Shown: positions 14,369 to 22,246, counted from the stretch's first letter. The stretch is DNA of 35,903 bases from CAYVSF01 sp046482855 (GCA_046482855.1 JAWOEH010000198.1:1-35903), one strand, 5' to 3'. A program made the numbers and translations. The notes: generated by a model not told the origin, from the letters alone.

Positions 14369-16429
14369 ATGAAACGTACTTTTATAACCCTATATTTTCT
14401 TTTTGTCTCTCTGCTTGTTGTTCAGGCTCAGCTCGACATTCCCATAAAAAAGCGAGAGTTTAAGATAAAAAAAACAGGTTTTAAAGATGCCTGGGGAAAT
14501 GTAAGGACTGGTGATCAGTACTTTGATGCAGGGATTGGTACCTTCCCCGACGCACTCAAGCACTATTTATTAGCCTACCGGTACAACAAAAATAATCCGG
14601 AGCTGAACTACAAAATTGGCGTTTGCTATCTTACTACCAATAAATACAGCAAAGCACCCGAGTTTTTAGAGATGGCTTATCTGGCCAATGAGAATGTTGC
14701 CGAGGATATCCTTCTGATGATGGCCCGAGCCTATCATCTCAATTTACGTTTTGATAAAGCCATTGAATACTACGAGTCATTTTACGAACAACTAACCCGT
14801 AAAGCCCTTAAGCATCTTACCATTGATGTGCAAAAACTCATTACCGAATGCCGACATGGTAAAGAATTGGTTAGTAACCCCGATAGGGTGATTATTGAGA
14901 ATATGGGTAGCCGAATCAATACCCAACACGACGATTACAACGCCGTGTTGCATCCCAATGATTCGTTGCTTTATTATACTTCCAGAAGCAAGGACTCACG
15001 AAAAGATGACCGATACAAGCTCGATAATAAATTCTATGAAGAAATTTTTGTTGCACGTGCTGCAGGTGAGCTTTGGCGTCGCGGACAACCTGTCGAGAAA
15101 CGGTTGAATTCCGATAATCACGAATCCGTATTGGCCTTTAATGAGGACGGTTCGAAGATTTTTATCTACAACGGGGAAAAACGCGACGGCGAGATACTGG
15201 TTAGTGAATACCGGAAAGGCAAATGGAGAAGGTTAAAAACGATAAACCGCATAGGTAGTGGTGATAAGGAGACTTCTATCACCTTTATGCCAGGTGATAG
15301 TGTGGCTTTCTTTGTTTCGGAAAGATCGAAAGAGGGATTGGGCGGTAAAGATATTTATTGGACCCATAAAAATGCCAAAGGCAAGTGGGAACACCCGGTT
15401 AATCTTGGAAATGTTGTGAATTCCATTTACGATGAGGAGGCTGTGTTTTGGGATCCCTCAACTGAGCGCCTTTATTTTTCATCTAAAGGACATAATAGTA
15501 TGGGAGGCTACGATGTGTTTTATACCTCCCAGGCCGATGATGGCAGTTGGACACAACCTGTAAACATTGGGTTCCCGGTTAATACCCCAAATGATGAACT
15601 TTTCTTCCACCCTATTGCTGAGAGTAATCAGGCTTATTTGTCGGCAAAACGCGACAATGGACTGGGTGGCTTCGATATTTATAAACTCATTTTTCTTGGC
15701 GAAGAAAAAGAGTTGCTTTCTGCTACTGCAAATAATTGGTTGACTTGGGATGTTAATCAGGATCCCATTCTTTTTTACCAGGAACCCGAAGGTATAAAAG
15801 TGGATACATCCGTCTACCTTGCCGGCCATATTCTCGATTCACAGTCACAAAGTCCCATAGTTGGTGCTCTTGAAGTGGTGGATCTGGAAAAAAGTGAAGT
15901 GATTGGGAAAGCTATAACAGACACTTCTGGAGCCTATAAAATACGTTTGCCTGAACGAAAGGAGTATGGAATTGAAATCACAGCTAAAGAATACCTTTAT
16001 TTTGTAAAGATCCTGGATGTAAGTCAAATGCCTGTTGAAGAGGGGCTTGTTAAAAAAGACTTTACCCTGGATAAGGTGGCTGTGGGGGCTAAGATGATAT
16101 TGAAAAATATTTTCTTCCAAACTAATAGTTCTTCACTTAAATCTTCCAGCTATACTGAGTTGAATCGGGTAGTTGAACTGTTGAAAAACAATCCCGGAAT
16201 TCGTCTCGAAATATCCGGACATACCGATAATGTAGGTTCATACAGAGCCAATCTGAAGCTTTCGGAAGATCGTGCAAAGAGCGTTGTCGATTACCTTGTG
16301 GAACAAGGGATTGATAAAAAGCGGCTGGAATACAAAGGATACTCTTTTACCGACCCTATTGCCAATAATAATACCGAAGAGGGCCGAAGCCAAAATAGAA
16401 GAGTAGAGTTTAAGATTATAGGTAAGTAA
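14369..16429 (+). CDS. PorE-like protein: TPR, PD40 beta-propeller, CarboxypepD_reg and OmpA domains
   Basis: A 686-residue exported protein (signal peptide ending VVQA at residue 20). In order it has TPR-like helices about 60-165, then WD40-like PD40 repeats about 200-460 with the GGxDIY/GGYDVF motifs (GLGGKDIYW, SMGGYDVFY, GLGGFDIYK). A carboxypeptidase regulatory-like domain follows at about 482-570, and an OmpA C-terminal domain from about 575 with GHTDNVG (Asp620) and NRRVEF near 676, which supply the peptidoglycan (DAP) ligands. This order is that of PorE, which links the type IX secretion machinery to peptidoglycan. PorE itself is a lipoprotein and this protein has no lipobox, so it is better called a PorE-like paralogue. 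It follows the TPR gene after 12 nt. Confidence 0.9.
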   Translation: MKRTFITLYFLFVSLLVVQAQLDIPIKKREFKIKKTGFKDAWGNVRTGDQYFDAGIGTFPDALKHYLLAYRYNKNNPELNYKIGVCYLTTNKYSKAPEFLEMAYLANENVAEDILLMMARAYHLNLRFDKAIEYYESFYEQLTRKALKHLTIDVQKLITECRHGKELVSNPDRVIIENMGSRINTQHDDYNAVLHPNDSLLYYTSRSKDSRKDDRYKLDNKFYEEIFVARAAGELWRRGQPVEKRLNSDNHESVLAFNEDGSKIFIYNGEKRDGEILVSEYRKGKWRRLKTINRIGSGDKETSITFMPGDSVAFFVSERSKEGLGGKDIYWTHKNAKGKWEHPVNLGNVVNSIYDEEAVFWDPSTERLYFSSKGHNSMGGYDVFYTSQADDGSWTQPVNIGFPVNTPNDELFFHPIAESNQAYLSAKRDNGLGGFDIYKLIFLGEEKELLSATANNWLTWDVNQDPILFYQEPEGIKVDTSVYLAGHILDSQSQSPIVGALEVVDLEKSEVIGKAITDTSGAYKIRLPERKEYGIEITAKEYLYFVKILDVSQMPVEEGLVKKDFTLDKVAVGAKMILKNIFFQTNSSSLKSSSYTELNRVVELLKNNPGIRLEISGHTDNVGSYRANLKLSEDRAKSVVDYLVEQGIDKKRLEYKGYSFTDPIANNNTEEGRSQNRRVEFKIIGK

Positions 16430-16436
16430 CAATACA

Positions 16437-16497
16437 AAGCAACAAGCAAGTAACGACTACTCCTTTGGCTAGCCGTTGCCTGCTTGTTTGTTGCTGC
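16437..16497 (+). terminator. long imperfect hairpin after the OmpA gene, possible terminator
   Basis: The segment AGCAACAAGCAAGTAACG can pair with CGTTGCCTGCTTGTTTGTTGCT across an 18-nt loop with small internal bulges. It lies just after the stop at 16429. It lacks a clean T-run, so termination is uncertain. Confidence 0.4.
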
Positions 16498-16540
16498 GCT
16501 TAAGCATATGGAAAGTTTCCTTTTTCTTAACAAAATTTAT

Positions 16541-16548
16541 TAGCTTTG
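16541..16548 (+). promoter_or_regulatory. candidate -7 promoter element of gcvT
   Basis: TAGCTTTG matches TAnnTTTG exactly; a TTTC at 16516-16519 is near the expected -33 place. Transcription would begin near 16555, leaving a leader of about 60 nt that shows no glycine riboswitch. Confidence 0.5.
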
Positions 16549-16615
16549 TCAAAAAAGAAGATAAGGTTACTTAACTTCTTTACAAACAAGTATTTATAAG
16601 TTAAAGTTTTAATCC

Positions 16616-17722
16616 ATGAAAAATACAGCCTTTACAAAGTTTCACGAAGAGATGGGTGCGAAAATGGTACCTTTTGTAGGGTTTAATATGCCAATCGAAT
16701 ATTCCGGAATAAATGATGAGCATATGACCGTACGTGAAAAGCTCGGAGTTTTTGATGTTTCACATATGGGTGAATTTTGGGTAAAAGGACCCAAAGCATT
16801 CGAGTTGGTACAGAAAATCAGTACCAATGACGTAGCTGCCTTATACGATGGTAAAGTTCAATACTCCTGTATGCCAAATGGCAAGGGAGGAATTGTTGAT
16901 GATTTTCTGGTTTATCGCATGGACGAAGAAACCTATCTGTTGGTAGTTAATGCTGCCAATATCGAAAAGGACTGGAGTTGGGTAAAACAGCAGGCAGAAG
17001 CACTTGCCATGGAAGTGGGCAAAGAGCTTTACAATGCTTCCGACGAGATTGCCCAGTTAGCCATTCAGGGACCATTAGCCCTGAAAGCTATGCAAAAGCT
17101 TACTGATGAGTCGGTGGAGGATATGGAATTCTACACACATAAGAAGATTACTTTTGCCGGAATTCCAAATGTTATCTTTTCCACAACAGGTTATACGGGT
17201 GAGCAAGGATGTGAAATTTATGTTGCTAATGAGGATGCAGCTAAGCTATGGAAAGCGGTGTTTGAGGCCGGTCAAGAGTTTGGCATTAAGCCCATTGGCT
17301 TGGGTGCCCGCGATACCTTACGACTGGAAGCAGGATTTTGTCTATATGGGAACGATATCAACGATACAACCTCTTCCATTGAAGGAGGTTTAGGATGGAT
17401 TACCAAATTTGTTGACGGCAATAATTTCATTAATCGCGAGGAGTTCCAAAGACAAAAAGAAGAAGGCGTTTCCCATCGGTTGAAAGGTTTTGTGATGGAA
17501 GAGCGCGGTATCCCACGTCAACATTACAAAGTAGTAGATGCTGAAGGAAATGAGATTGGGGAAGTTACTTCCGGAACCATGTCACCAATCTTGAAAAAGG
17601 GTGTTGGTATGGCTTACCTTAAAAAGGGTTTTTGGAAGGCCGATACGGAGATCTTCATACAGGTGAGAAACAAAAACCTGAAAGCCCGTGTAGTGCGTCC
17701 ACCATTTCATAAAAATGCATAA
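16616..17722 (+). CDS. gcvT: glycine cleavage system aminomethyltransferase (T protein)
   Basis: A full-length 368-residue T protein. It transfers the methylene carbon from the aminomethyl-lipoyl H protein to tetrahydrofolate and releases ammonia. Recognisable segments are the N-terminal MVPFVGFNMPIEY and DVSHMGEF, the catalytic Asp region GGIVDDFLVYR (Asp95/96), STTGYTGEQGCEIY and GARDTLRLEAGFCLYG, and the C-terminal EVTSGTMSPILKKGVGMAY. These are all standard for GcvT rather than the related dimethylglycine dehydrogenases or YgfZ. No gcvH or gcvP is adjacent, which is common in this phylum. It is probably transcribed alone, with its own promoter and a hairpin downstream. The serine genes that follow share the one-carbon theme. 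Confidence 0.96.
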   Translation: MKNTAFTKFHEEMGAKMVPFVGFNMPIEYSGINDEHMTVREKLGVFDVSHMGEFWVKGPKAFELVQKISTNDVAALYDGKVQYSCMPNGKGGIVDDFLVYRMDEETYLLVVNAANIEKDWSWVKQQAEALAMEVGKELYNASDEIAQLAIQGPLALKAMQKLTDESVEDMEFYTHKKITFAGIPNVIFSTTGYTGEQGCEIYVANEDAAKLWKAVFEAGQEFGIKPIGLGARDTLRLEAGFCLYGNDINDTTSSIEGGLGWITKFVDGNNFINREEFQRQKEEGVSHRLKGFVMEERGIPRQHYKVVDAEGNEIGEVTSGTMSPILKKGVGMAYLKKGFWKADTEIFIQVRNKNLKARVVRPPFHKNA

Positions 17723-17746
17723 GACCTTACAATGATAAAAAGAAAT

Positions 17747-17776
17747 GAGGCTGCCATCTGGTAGCCTCTTTTCTTT
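17747..17776 (+). terminator. intrinsic terminator of gcvT
   Basis: GAGGCTGCCA pairs with TGGTAGCCTC (one mismatch), followed by TTTTCTTT. It starts 25 nt after the gcvT stop. Confidence 0.85.
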
Positions 17777-17806
17777 ATGAGCACTGCTGAATTAGCTGAT
17801 TTTGGT

Positions 17807-17814
17807 TATTTTTG
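17807..17814 (+). promoter_or_regulatory. candidate -7 promoter element of the comB-like gene
   Basis: TATTTTTG matches TAnnTTTG exactly, 24 nt upstream of the ATG at 17839 and just after the gcvT terminator. A -33 element is not obvious. Confidence 0.5.
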
Positions 17815-17838
17815 CAGGAAATTTAATGCACTAATTTT

Positions 17839-18570
17839 ATGGATGCAATACAACGAACGATTGAAGTGGCTTTTTCGCCAAGGCTTTTGCCTCTTTTTGA
17901 ACCGGAAGGTAAATTGGTTGTGGTGACGGATATTTTGCGAGCTACCACGGTCATTACTACCATGTTTATGAATGGCGCTAAAGAGGTAATCCCTGTGCCG
18001 GACCTGGAGAGTGCTAAAAACTATAAGGATAACGGGTTTACTGTGGCAGCTGAACGTAATGGTTCACGTCTCGATTTCGCCGACTTTGGAAACTCTCCTT
18101 TTCTATTTACGCCCGAAACTGTAGGAGGAAAATCCATTGTGTACAGTACAACAAATGGGACGAATGCTATTCATATGGCTGCTCGTGGTTCGCAAGTGCT
18201 TATTGGTGCCTTTTTAAACCTGACTGCTGTTGCCAATTATATTAAGCAACAAAAGGAGGATGTATTAATTTTGTGTGCCGGATGGAAAGGAAAGTTTTGC
18301 CTCGAAGACGCTGTTTATGCAGGGGCTCTTTCTCAGTTGCTTCTTGATGACCATCAATTCCGTACCGATTGTGACTCGGTAAAGGCTAGCCTGGATTTTT
18401 GGCAGTTAGCACAGAAAAACCTGATGGGGTATATTGATAAAGTTGCACAGCGTACACGTTTGGGCAAATTAGGGCTCGATGATGTGATTGGGTATTGTCA
18501 TGAGATCGACAAGACCGCCATTTTACCCGTTTTAGATGGAAATCACTTGGTTAACGTCAATAAAAAATAG
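17839..18570 (+). CDS. comB: ComB-family phosphatase (2-phosphosulfolactate phosphatase-like)
   Basis: A 243-residue protein of the ComB family, Mg-dependent acid phosphatases known from coenzyme M synthesis in methanogens. Family segments visible are VTDILRATTVITTMF near residues 33-47, AERNGSRLDFADFGNSP near 70-86, STTNGTNAI near 102-110, and LILCAGWKGKFCLEDAVYAG near 148-167. Bacteroidota do not make coenzyme M, so the substrate here is unsettled; a sulfonate precursor or another three-carbon phosphomonoester are possibilities. The gene lies between gcvT and serC on the same strand, with its own promoter-like element and a hairpin after it, so neighbourhood suggests but does not prove a link to phosphoserine metabolism. 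Family membership is confident; the function is not. Confidence 0.85.
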   Translation: MDAIQRTIEVAFSPRLLPLFEPEGKLVVVTDILRATTVITTMFMNGAKEVIPVPDLESAKNYKDNGFTVAAERNGSRLDFADFGNSPFLFTPETVGGKSIVYSTTNGTNAIHMAARGSQVLIGAFLNLTAVANYIKQQKEDVLILCAGWKGKFCLEDAVYAGALSQLLLDDHQFRTDCDSVKASLDFWQLAQKNLMGYIDKVAQRTRLGKLGLDDVIGYCHEIDKTAILPVLDGNHLVNVNKK

Positions 18571-18578
18571 TAACTTTA
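18571..18578 (+). promoter_or_regulatory. possible -7 element of serC
   Basis: TAACTTTA differs from TAnnTTTG at one base and follows a TTG (18547-18549) after 21 nt. It overlaps the end of the comB-like gene. If used, serC would carry a leader of about 140 nt that includes the inverted repeats at 18583-18664. Confidence 0.3.
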
Positions 18579-18582
18579 CGAG

Positions 18583-18664
18583 GAATTTGGGCTTTTTAAT
18601 CGAAGGCCTGCCGGTAAAAAGATGTTCAATATCATATCGTAAGCCTTCGACAAATTCGTTTTTT
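18583..18664 (+). terminator. nested inverted repeats with T-run: comB terminator or serC attenuator
   Basis: GAATTTG (18583-18589) and TCGAAGGC (18600-18607) have exact partners GCCTTCGA (18643-18650) and CAAATTC (18651-18657), followed by six T (18659-18664). The adjacent right arms and the T-run look like a terminator, but the long 35-nt apical region and 10-nt bulge are unusual. It ends about 60 nt before serC. Confidence 0.55.
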
Positions 18665-18723
18665 ATTTGCAATTTGCATTCGCAAAATGTTACGGATATA
18701 AACACTTTAAAATCAATAAAATT

Positions 18724-19797
18724 ATGAAAAAACATAATTTTTACGCAGGACCCTCAATTCTTCCTCAGTCAACAATTGAGAATACTGCCAAAGCAATTCA
18801 GGAATTTGCAGGTATGGGCTTATCTTTAATGGAGATCTCACACCGTAGCAAGCAATTTGATGCAGTAATGGCTGAAGCTCAGCAAGGATTTAAGGATTTG
18901 CTGGACATCCCTGCAGGTTATGAAGTATTGTTTTTAGGAGGTGGCGCCAGTACACAATTTGCCATGATTCCTTTTAATTTCTTTAACAAAAAAGCAGCTT
19001 ACCTGAATACAGGTACTTGGGCCTCAAAAGCCATTAAGGAAGCTAAGAAATTTGGGGAAACAGTTGTTGTGGCATCATCCGAAGATAAAAACTTTAACTA
19101 CATCCCTAAGGGATACGATGTGCCCGCTGATGCCGATTATTTCCATATAACAACTAATAATACCATTTTTGGAACAGAGATTAAAAAAGATTTAGACTGT
19201 CAGGTTCCTTTAATTGCCGACATGTCTTCAGATATTTTCTCTCGTCCTGTTGATATATCCAAGTATGCCTTAATTTATGGTGGGGCACAAAAGAACCTTG
19301 CCCCTGCAGGTGTTACATTTGTAATTGTAAAAGAGGATTTATTGGGGAAAGTAGATCGTGATATTCCTACTATGCTCGATTATACAACGCATATCAAAAA
19401 AGATTCCATGTTTAATACGCCGCCGGTAGTGCCCGTATTTGCCGCCAATGAAACCCTTAAGTGGTTGAAGGCGCAAGGAGGATTGGAGGCTATGCAAAAA
19501 ATGAACGAGGAGAAAGCCGCCGTGTTGTATGATGAGATTGATCGCAATAAACTTTTCAAAGCAACTGTTGAGGCTGCTGAGGATCGCTCATTGATGAACA
19601 TCTGTTTTGTGATGAATGAAGAGTATAAAGAGCTGGAAGGCGAATTCTTTGAATATGCCACCGAACGTGGTATGGTAGGAATTAAAGGGCACCGTTCTGT
19701 TGGTGGCTTCCGTGCTTCTACCTACAATGCATTGCCAAAAGAGAGCGTTGAAGCACTTGTGGCAACCATGAAGGAATTTGAAACCAAAAAAGCTTAA
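18724..19797 (+). CDS. serC: phosphoserine aminotransferase
   Basis: A 357-residue PLP enzyme converting 3-phosphohydroxypyruvate and glutamate to O-phosphoserine, second step of serine synthesis. It begins MKKHNFYAGPSILP, the usual SerC N-terminus. ISHRSKQFD, LGGGASTQFAMIPFN and GTWASKAIKEA form the PLP-phosphate site, and Lys190 in GGAQKNLAPAG is the Schiff-base lysine. The C-terminal GHRSVGGFRASTYNALP is diagnostic. An upstream in-frame start at 18667 would add a 19-residue extension not found in the family, so the ATG at 18724 is chosen. serA follows after 68 nt containing a hairpin with a T-run, so serC and serA may be partly uncoupled in expression. Confidence 0.96.
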   Translation: MKKHNFYAGPSILPQSTIENTAKAIQEFAGMGLSLMEISHRSKQFDAVMAEAQQGFKDLLDIPAGYEVLFLGGGASTQFAMIPFNFFNKKAAYLNTGTWASKAIKEAKKFGETVVVASSEDKNFNYIPKGYDVPADADYFHITTNNTIFGTEIKKDLDCQVPLIADMSSDIFSRPVDISKYALIYGGAQKNLAPAGVTFVIVKEDLLGKVDRDIPTMLDYTTHIKKDSMFNTPPVVPVFAANETLKWLKAQGGLEAMQKMNEEKAAVLYDEIDRNKLFKATVEAAEDRSLMNICFVMNEEYKELEGEFFEYATERGMVGIKGHRSVGGFRASTYNALPKESVEALVATMKEFETKKA

Positions 19798-19818
19798 TTC
19801 GACCGAATAGTCAAACCG

Positions 19819-19850
19819 GGGCAATTTACCTATTGTAGATTGCCCTTTTT
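19819..19850 (+). terminator. hairpin with T-run between serC and serA
   Basis: GGGCAAT pairs with ATTGCCC across 13 nt, followed by TTTTT. It is a modest intrinsic terminator 21 nt after serC and 16 nt before serA; partial read-through would set the serC to serA ratio. Confidence 0.6.
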
Positions 19851-19865
19851 AAAAAATCATTGGCC

Positions 19866-20786
19866 ATGGCAAAATTAGTAGTTGCAACTGAAAAACCATT
19901 TGCTCCAAAAGCAGTGGAAGAAATAAAGGCAATCAGTGAAAAGGCGGGTTACGAATTCGCTCTTTTAGAAAAGTACACTGATAAAAGCCAATTGCTGGAT
20001 GCCGTTAAAGACGCAACAGCACTTATTATCCGCAGTGATAAAGTAACAGCCGAAGTTATTGATGCGGCTAAAGAGTTAAAAATCGTTGTTCGTGCCGGTG
20101 CCGGTTACGACAATGTTGATTTGGAGGCTGCCACAGCTAACCAGGTTACTGTAATGAACACACCCGGACAAAATTCCAATGCCGTTGCCGAATTGGCGCT
20201 GGGCATGATGGTATTTCAGGCGCGTGGGAAATTTAACGGCAAAGCGGGAACCGAATTGAAGGAGAAAACCTTGGGAATTCATGCCTATGGTAATGTTGGG
20301 CAAAATGTAGCACGTATTGCCAAAGGCTTTGGCATGAAGGTGTATGCTTTCGATCCCTTTGTTGATAAAAATACCGTTGAGCAAGATGGCGTAACACCTC
20401 TTGATACAGTTGAGGATCTTTACAAAACCTGTCAGTACATTAGTTTGCACATTCCTGCGAATGATAAAACCAAAGGTTCCATTGGCAAAAACCTTCTGGG
20501 AATCATGCCCAAAGGTGCAACTTTGGTAAATACTGCCCGAAAAGAGGTTATACACGAAGAGGAGCTGGCCGCATTAATGGAGGAGCGCGAAGATTTTGTT
20601 TACCTTTCTGATATTGCTCCTGATAATGCTGAGCAACTCAATGAAAAGTATGCCGATCGTTGTTACTTTACTCCCAAGAAGATGGGAGCCCAAACTAAGG
20701 AAGCTAACATTAATGCAGGTATTGCTGCAGCTCAACAAATTGTAAACTTCCTGGAAAAAGGTGACGAAACATTCAAAGTGAACTAA
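19866..20786 (+). CDS. serA: D-3-phosphoglycerate dehydrogenase, short Lys-type (IIIK-like)
   Basis: A 306-residue D-2-hydroxyacid dehydrogenase making 3-phosphohydroxypyruvate from 3-phosphoglycerate. It has the substrate/cofactor domains only and no C-terminal ASB or ACT regulatory domain. Visible motifs are VVRAGAGYDNVD, PGQNSNAVAELAL, the Rossmann motif GIHAYGNVGQ (the first Gly of GxGxxG is Ala), ISLHIPAN and NTARKEVIHEEEL with the catalytic Arg. Where most family members have TPHIGA, this one reads TPKKMGAQT, so the active-site His is replaced by Lys; this is the feature of type IIIK enzymes known from Bacteroidota and Entamoeba. The ATG at 19866 is preferred to the TTG at 19860. Lack of ACT domain implies no classical serine feedback. 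Confidence 0.94.
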   Translation: MAKLVVATEKPFAPKAVEEIKAISEKAGYEFALLEKYTDKSQLLDAVKDATALIIRSDKVTAEVIDAAKELKIVVRAGAGYDNVDLEAATANQVTVMNTPGQNSNAVAELALGMMVFQARGKFNGKAGTELKEKTLGIHAYGNVGQNVARIAKGFGMKVYAFDPFVDKNTVEQDGVTPLDTVEDLYKTCQYISLHIPANDKTKGSIGKNLLGIMPKGATLVNTARKEVIHEEELAALMEEREDFVYLSDIAPDNAEQLNEKYADRCYFTPKKMGAQTKEANINAGIAAAQQIVNFLEKGDETFKVN

Positions 20787-20816
20787 TGCAATTGCTTAGT
20801 AAAGCTGAAAAAATCT

Positions 20817-20886
20817 GACTCGACACCTGCTGTTGCCTTTTTGATAGGCCCGATAGCAGGTGTTGATCTGTTATCCCCGTGGAGTC
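20817..20886 (+). other. structured element after serA (nested stems)
   Basis: An outer stem GACTC/GAGTC (20817-20821 with 20882-20886) encloses a 9-bp perfect stem ACACCTGCT/AGCAGGTGT (20823-20831 with 20855-20863), itself extended by GCCT/AGGC around TTTTGAT. There is no T-run. It lies 31 nt after the serA stop and upstream of the next promoter-like element. It could protect the serA 3' end, be a small RNA, or be a remnant terminator; no known RNA family is recognised. Confidence 0.4.
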
Positions 20887-20926
20887 GAAAATAAGTATGG
20901 CCTTTAAAGAAAGTGGATAATTCTTA

Positions 20927-20934
20927 TATCTTTG
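20927..20934 (+). promoter_or_regulatory. candidate -7 promoter element of the DUF1015 gene
   Basis: TATCTTTG matches TAnnTTTG exactly, 58 nt upstream of the ATG at 20993. It would give a leader of about 50 nt and make the DUF1015 gene independent of serA. Confidence 0.5.
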
Positions 20935-20992
20935 CCGGCCAGATATTTTACAATTTTCTCGAATTTGTTTTATAATTAAAAATTAACATACA

Positions 20993-22246
20993 ATGGCAAT
21001 AATTAAACCATTTAAAGGCCTTCGGCCACCAAAAGATATCGCCAAAGATTTATCGGCACTTCCCTACGATGTTATGAACAGCGAAGAGGCTGCACAAATG
21101 GCTGAGGGTAAAGAGAATTCTTTATTGCACATTACACGCGCCGAGATCGATTGCCCTGCAGGCACCGATATTCACTCGGATACTGTGTACGAAAAAGCGG
21201 TGGAGAACTTCAAAAAATTTCAGGAAAAAGGTTGGTTAGTGAAAGAAGGCGAGCCTAAGTTCTACATCTACGCGCAAACCATGGATGGACGCACCCAGTA
21301 TGGTATCGTTGGGGCTGCAGCGTGCGAAGATTACAACAAAGGCATCATTAAAAAGCACGAATTAACTCGTCCCGAAAAGGAAGAGGACCGAATGATTTTA
21401 ACACGCTATACCAACGCGAATATTGAGCCTGTATTTTTCTCGTATAAATCGGTGCCCGAGATTAACGAGATTGTTGAAAACATCGTTAAGAATCAAACTC
21501 CTGAATACGATTTTACCGCAGAGGATGGGTTTGGACACCACCTTTGGCCAGTAAACGATGCCGCTACCAATAAGCGCCTTGAGGAGCTTTTTGATAATAA
21601 AGTACCTTATACGTACGTTGCCGATGGACATCATCGCACTGCTGCTGCCGCTCGTATTGGACTGGAGAAAAAACAACAAAATCCAAATCATACCGGCAAC
21701 GAGGAGTACAACTTCTTCATGGCCGTTCATTTCCCCGATGATCAACTGCATATTATCGATTACAATCGGGTGGTTAAAGATCTTAATGGGTTAACTAGCG
21801 AAGAATTGCTTCAGAAACTTGAGGATGTTTTTGAGGTGGAAAACATGGGAGAAGCTATCTACAAACCTTCAAAACTTCACGAGTTTAGTATGTACCTCGA
21901 AGGAAATTGGTATAAATTAACTGCTAAACAGGGAACTTATGACGATAATGATCCTATTGGCGTATTAGATGTGACCATTTTGTCGGATCATGTACTCGAT
22001 AACTTATTAGGTATTGAAGATCTTCGAACTTCAAACCGAATCGACTTCGTTGGTGGAATCCGTGGGTTAGGCGAATTGAAGCGCCGTGTGGATAATGGCG
22101 ATATGAAAGTGGCTTTTGCTTTGTACCCTGTATCAATGAAGCAATTGATTGATATCGCCGATACCGGAAATATCATGCCTCCCAAAACCACTTGGTTTGA
22201 GCCTAAGCTGCGCAGTGGATTAGTTATTCACTCATTAGAAGATTAA
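20993..22246 (+). CDS. DUF1015 family protein (possible ParB/SerK-fold enzyme) next to serC-serA
   Basis: A 417-residue cytoplasmic protein of the DUF1015 family (COG4198). Conserved segments seen are the N-terminal IKPFKGLRPP and SALPYDVM, KHELTRPEKEEDRM with TRYTNANIEPVF near residues 121-148, and YVADGHHRTAAAA at 208-220. The DGHHR motif (211-215) resembles the G-x-H-R motif of ParB/sulfiredoxin-fold proteins, a fold that includes the ADP-dependent free serine kinase SerK and the SbnI serine kinase. From memory, DUF1015 genes commonly follow serC and serA in Bacteroidota, which agrees with the arrangement here. A role in phosphoserine/serine metabolism is therefore plausible but unproven. 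It has a likely own promoter and a strong terminator. Confidence 0.88.
   Translation: MAIIKPFKGLRPPKDIAKDLSALPYDVMNSEEAAQMAEGKENSLLHITRAEIDCPAGTDIHSDTVYEKAVENFKKFQEKGWLVKEGEPKFYIYAQTMDGRTQYGIVGAAACEDYNKGIIKKHELTRPEKEEDRMILTRYTNANIEPVFFSYKSVPEINEIVENIVKNQTPEYDFTAEDGFGHHLWPVNDAATNKRLEELFDNKVPYTYVADGHHRTAAAARIGLEKKQQNPNHTGNEEYNFFMAVHFPDDQLHIIDYNRVVKDLNGLTSEELLQKLEDVFEVENMGEAIYKPSKLHEFSMYLEGNWYKLTAKQGTYDDNDPIGVLDVTILSDHVLDNLLGIEDLRTSNRIDFVGGIRGLGELKRRVDNGDMKVAFALYPVSMKQLIDIADTGNIMPPKTTWFEPKLRSGLVIHSLED

Noticed and set aside
16549..16615. Glycine riboswitch in the gcvT leader
   Set aside because: The leader is only about 60 nt, AT-rich and lacks the conserved glycine-aptamer helices.
18667..18723. 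Upstream start for serC
   Set aside because: The added peptide is not found in the family and the segment contains the serC leader.
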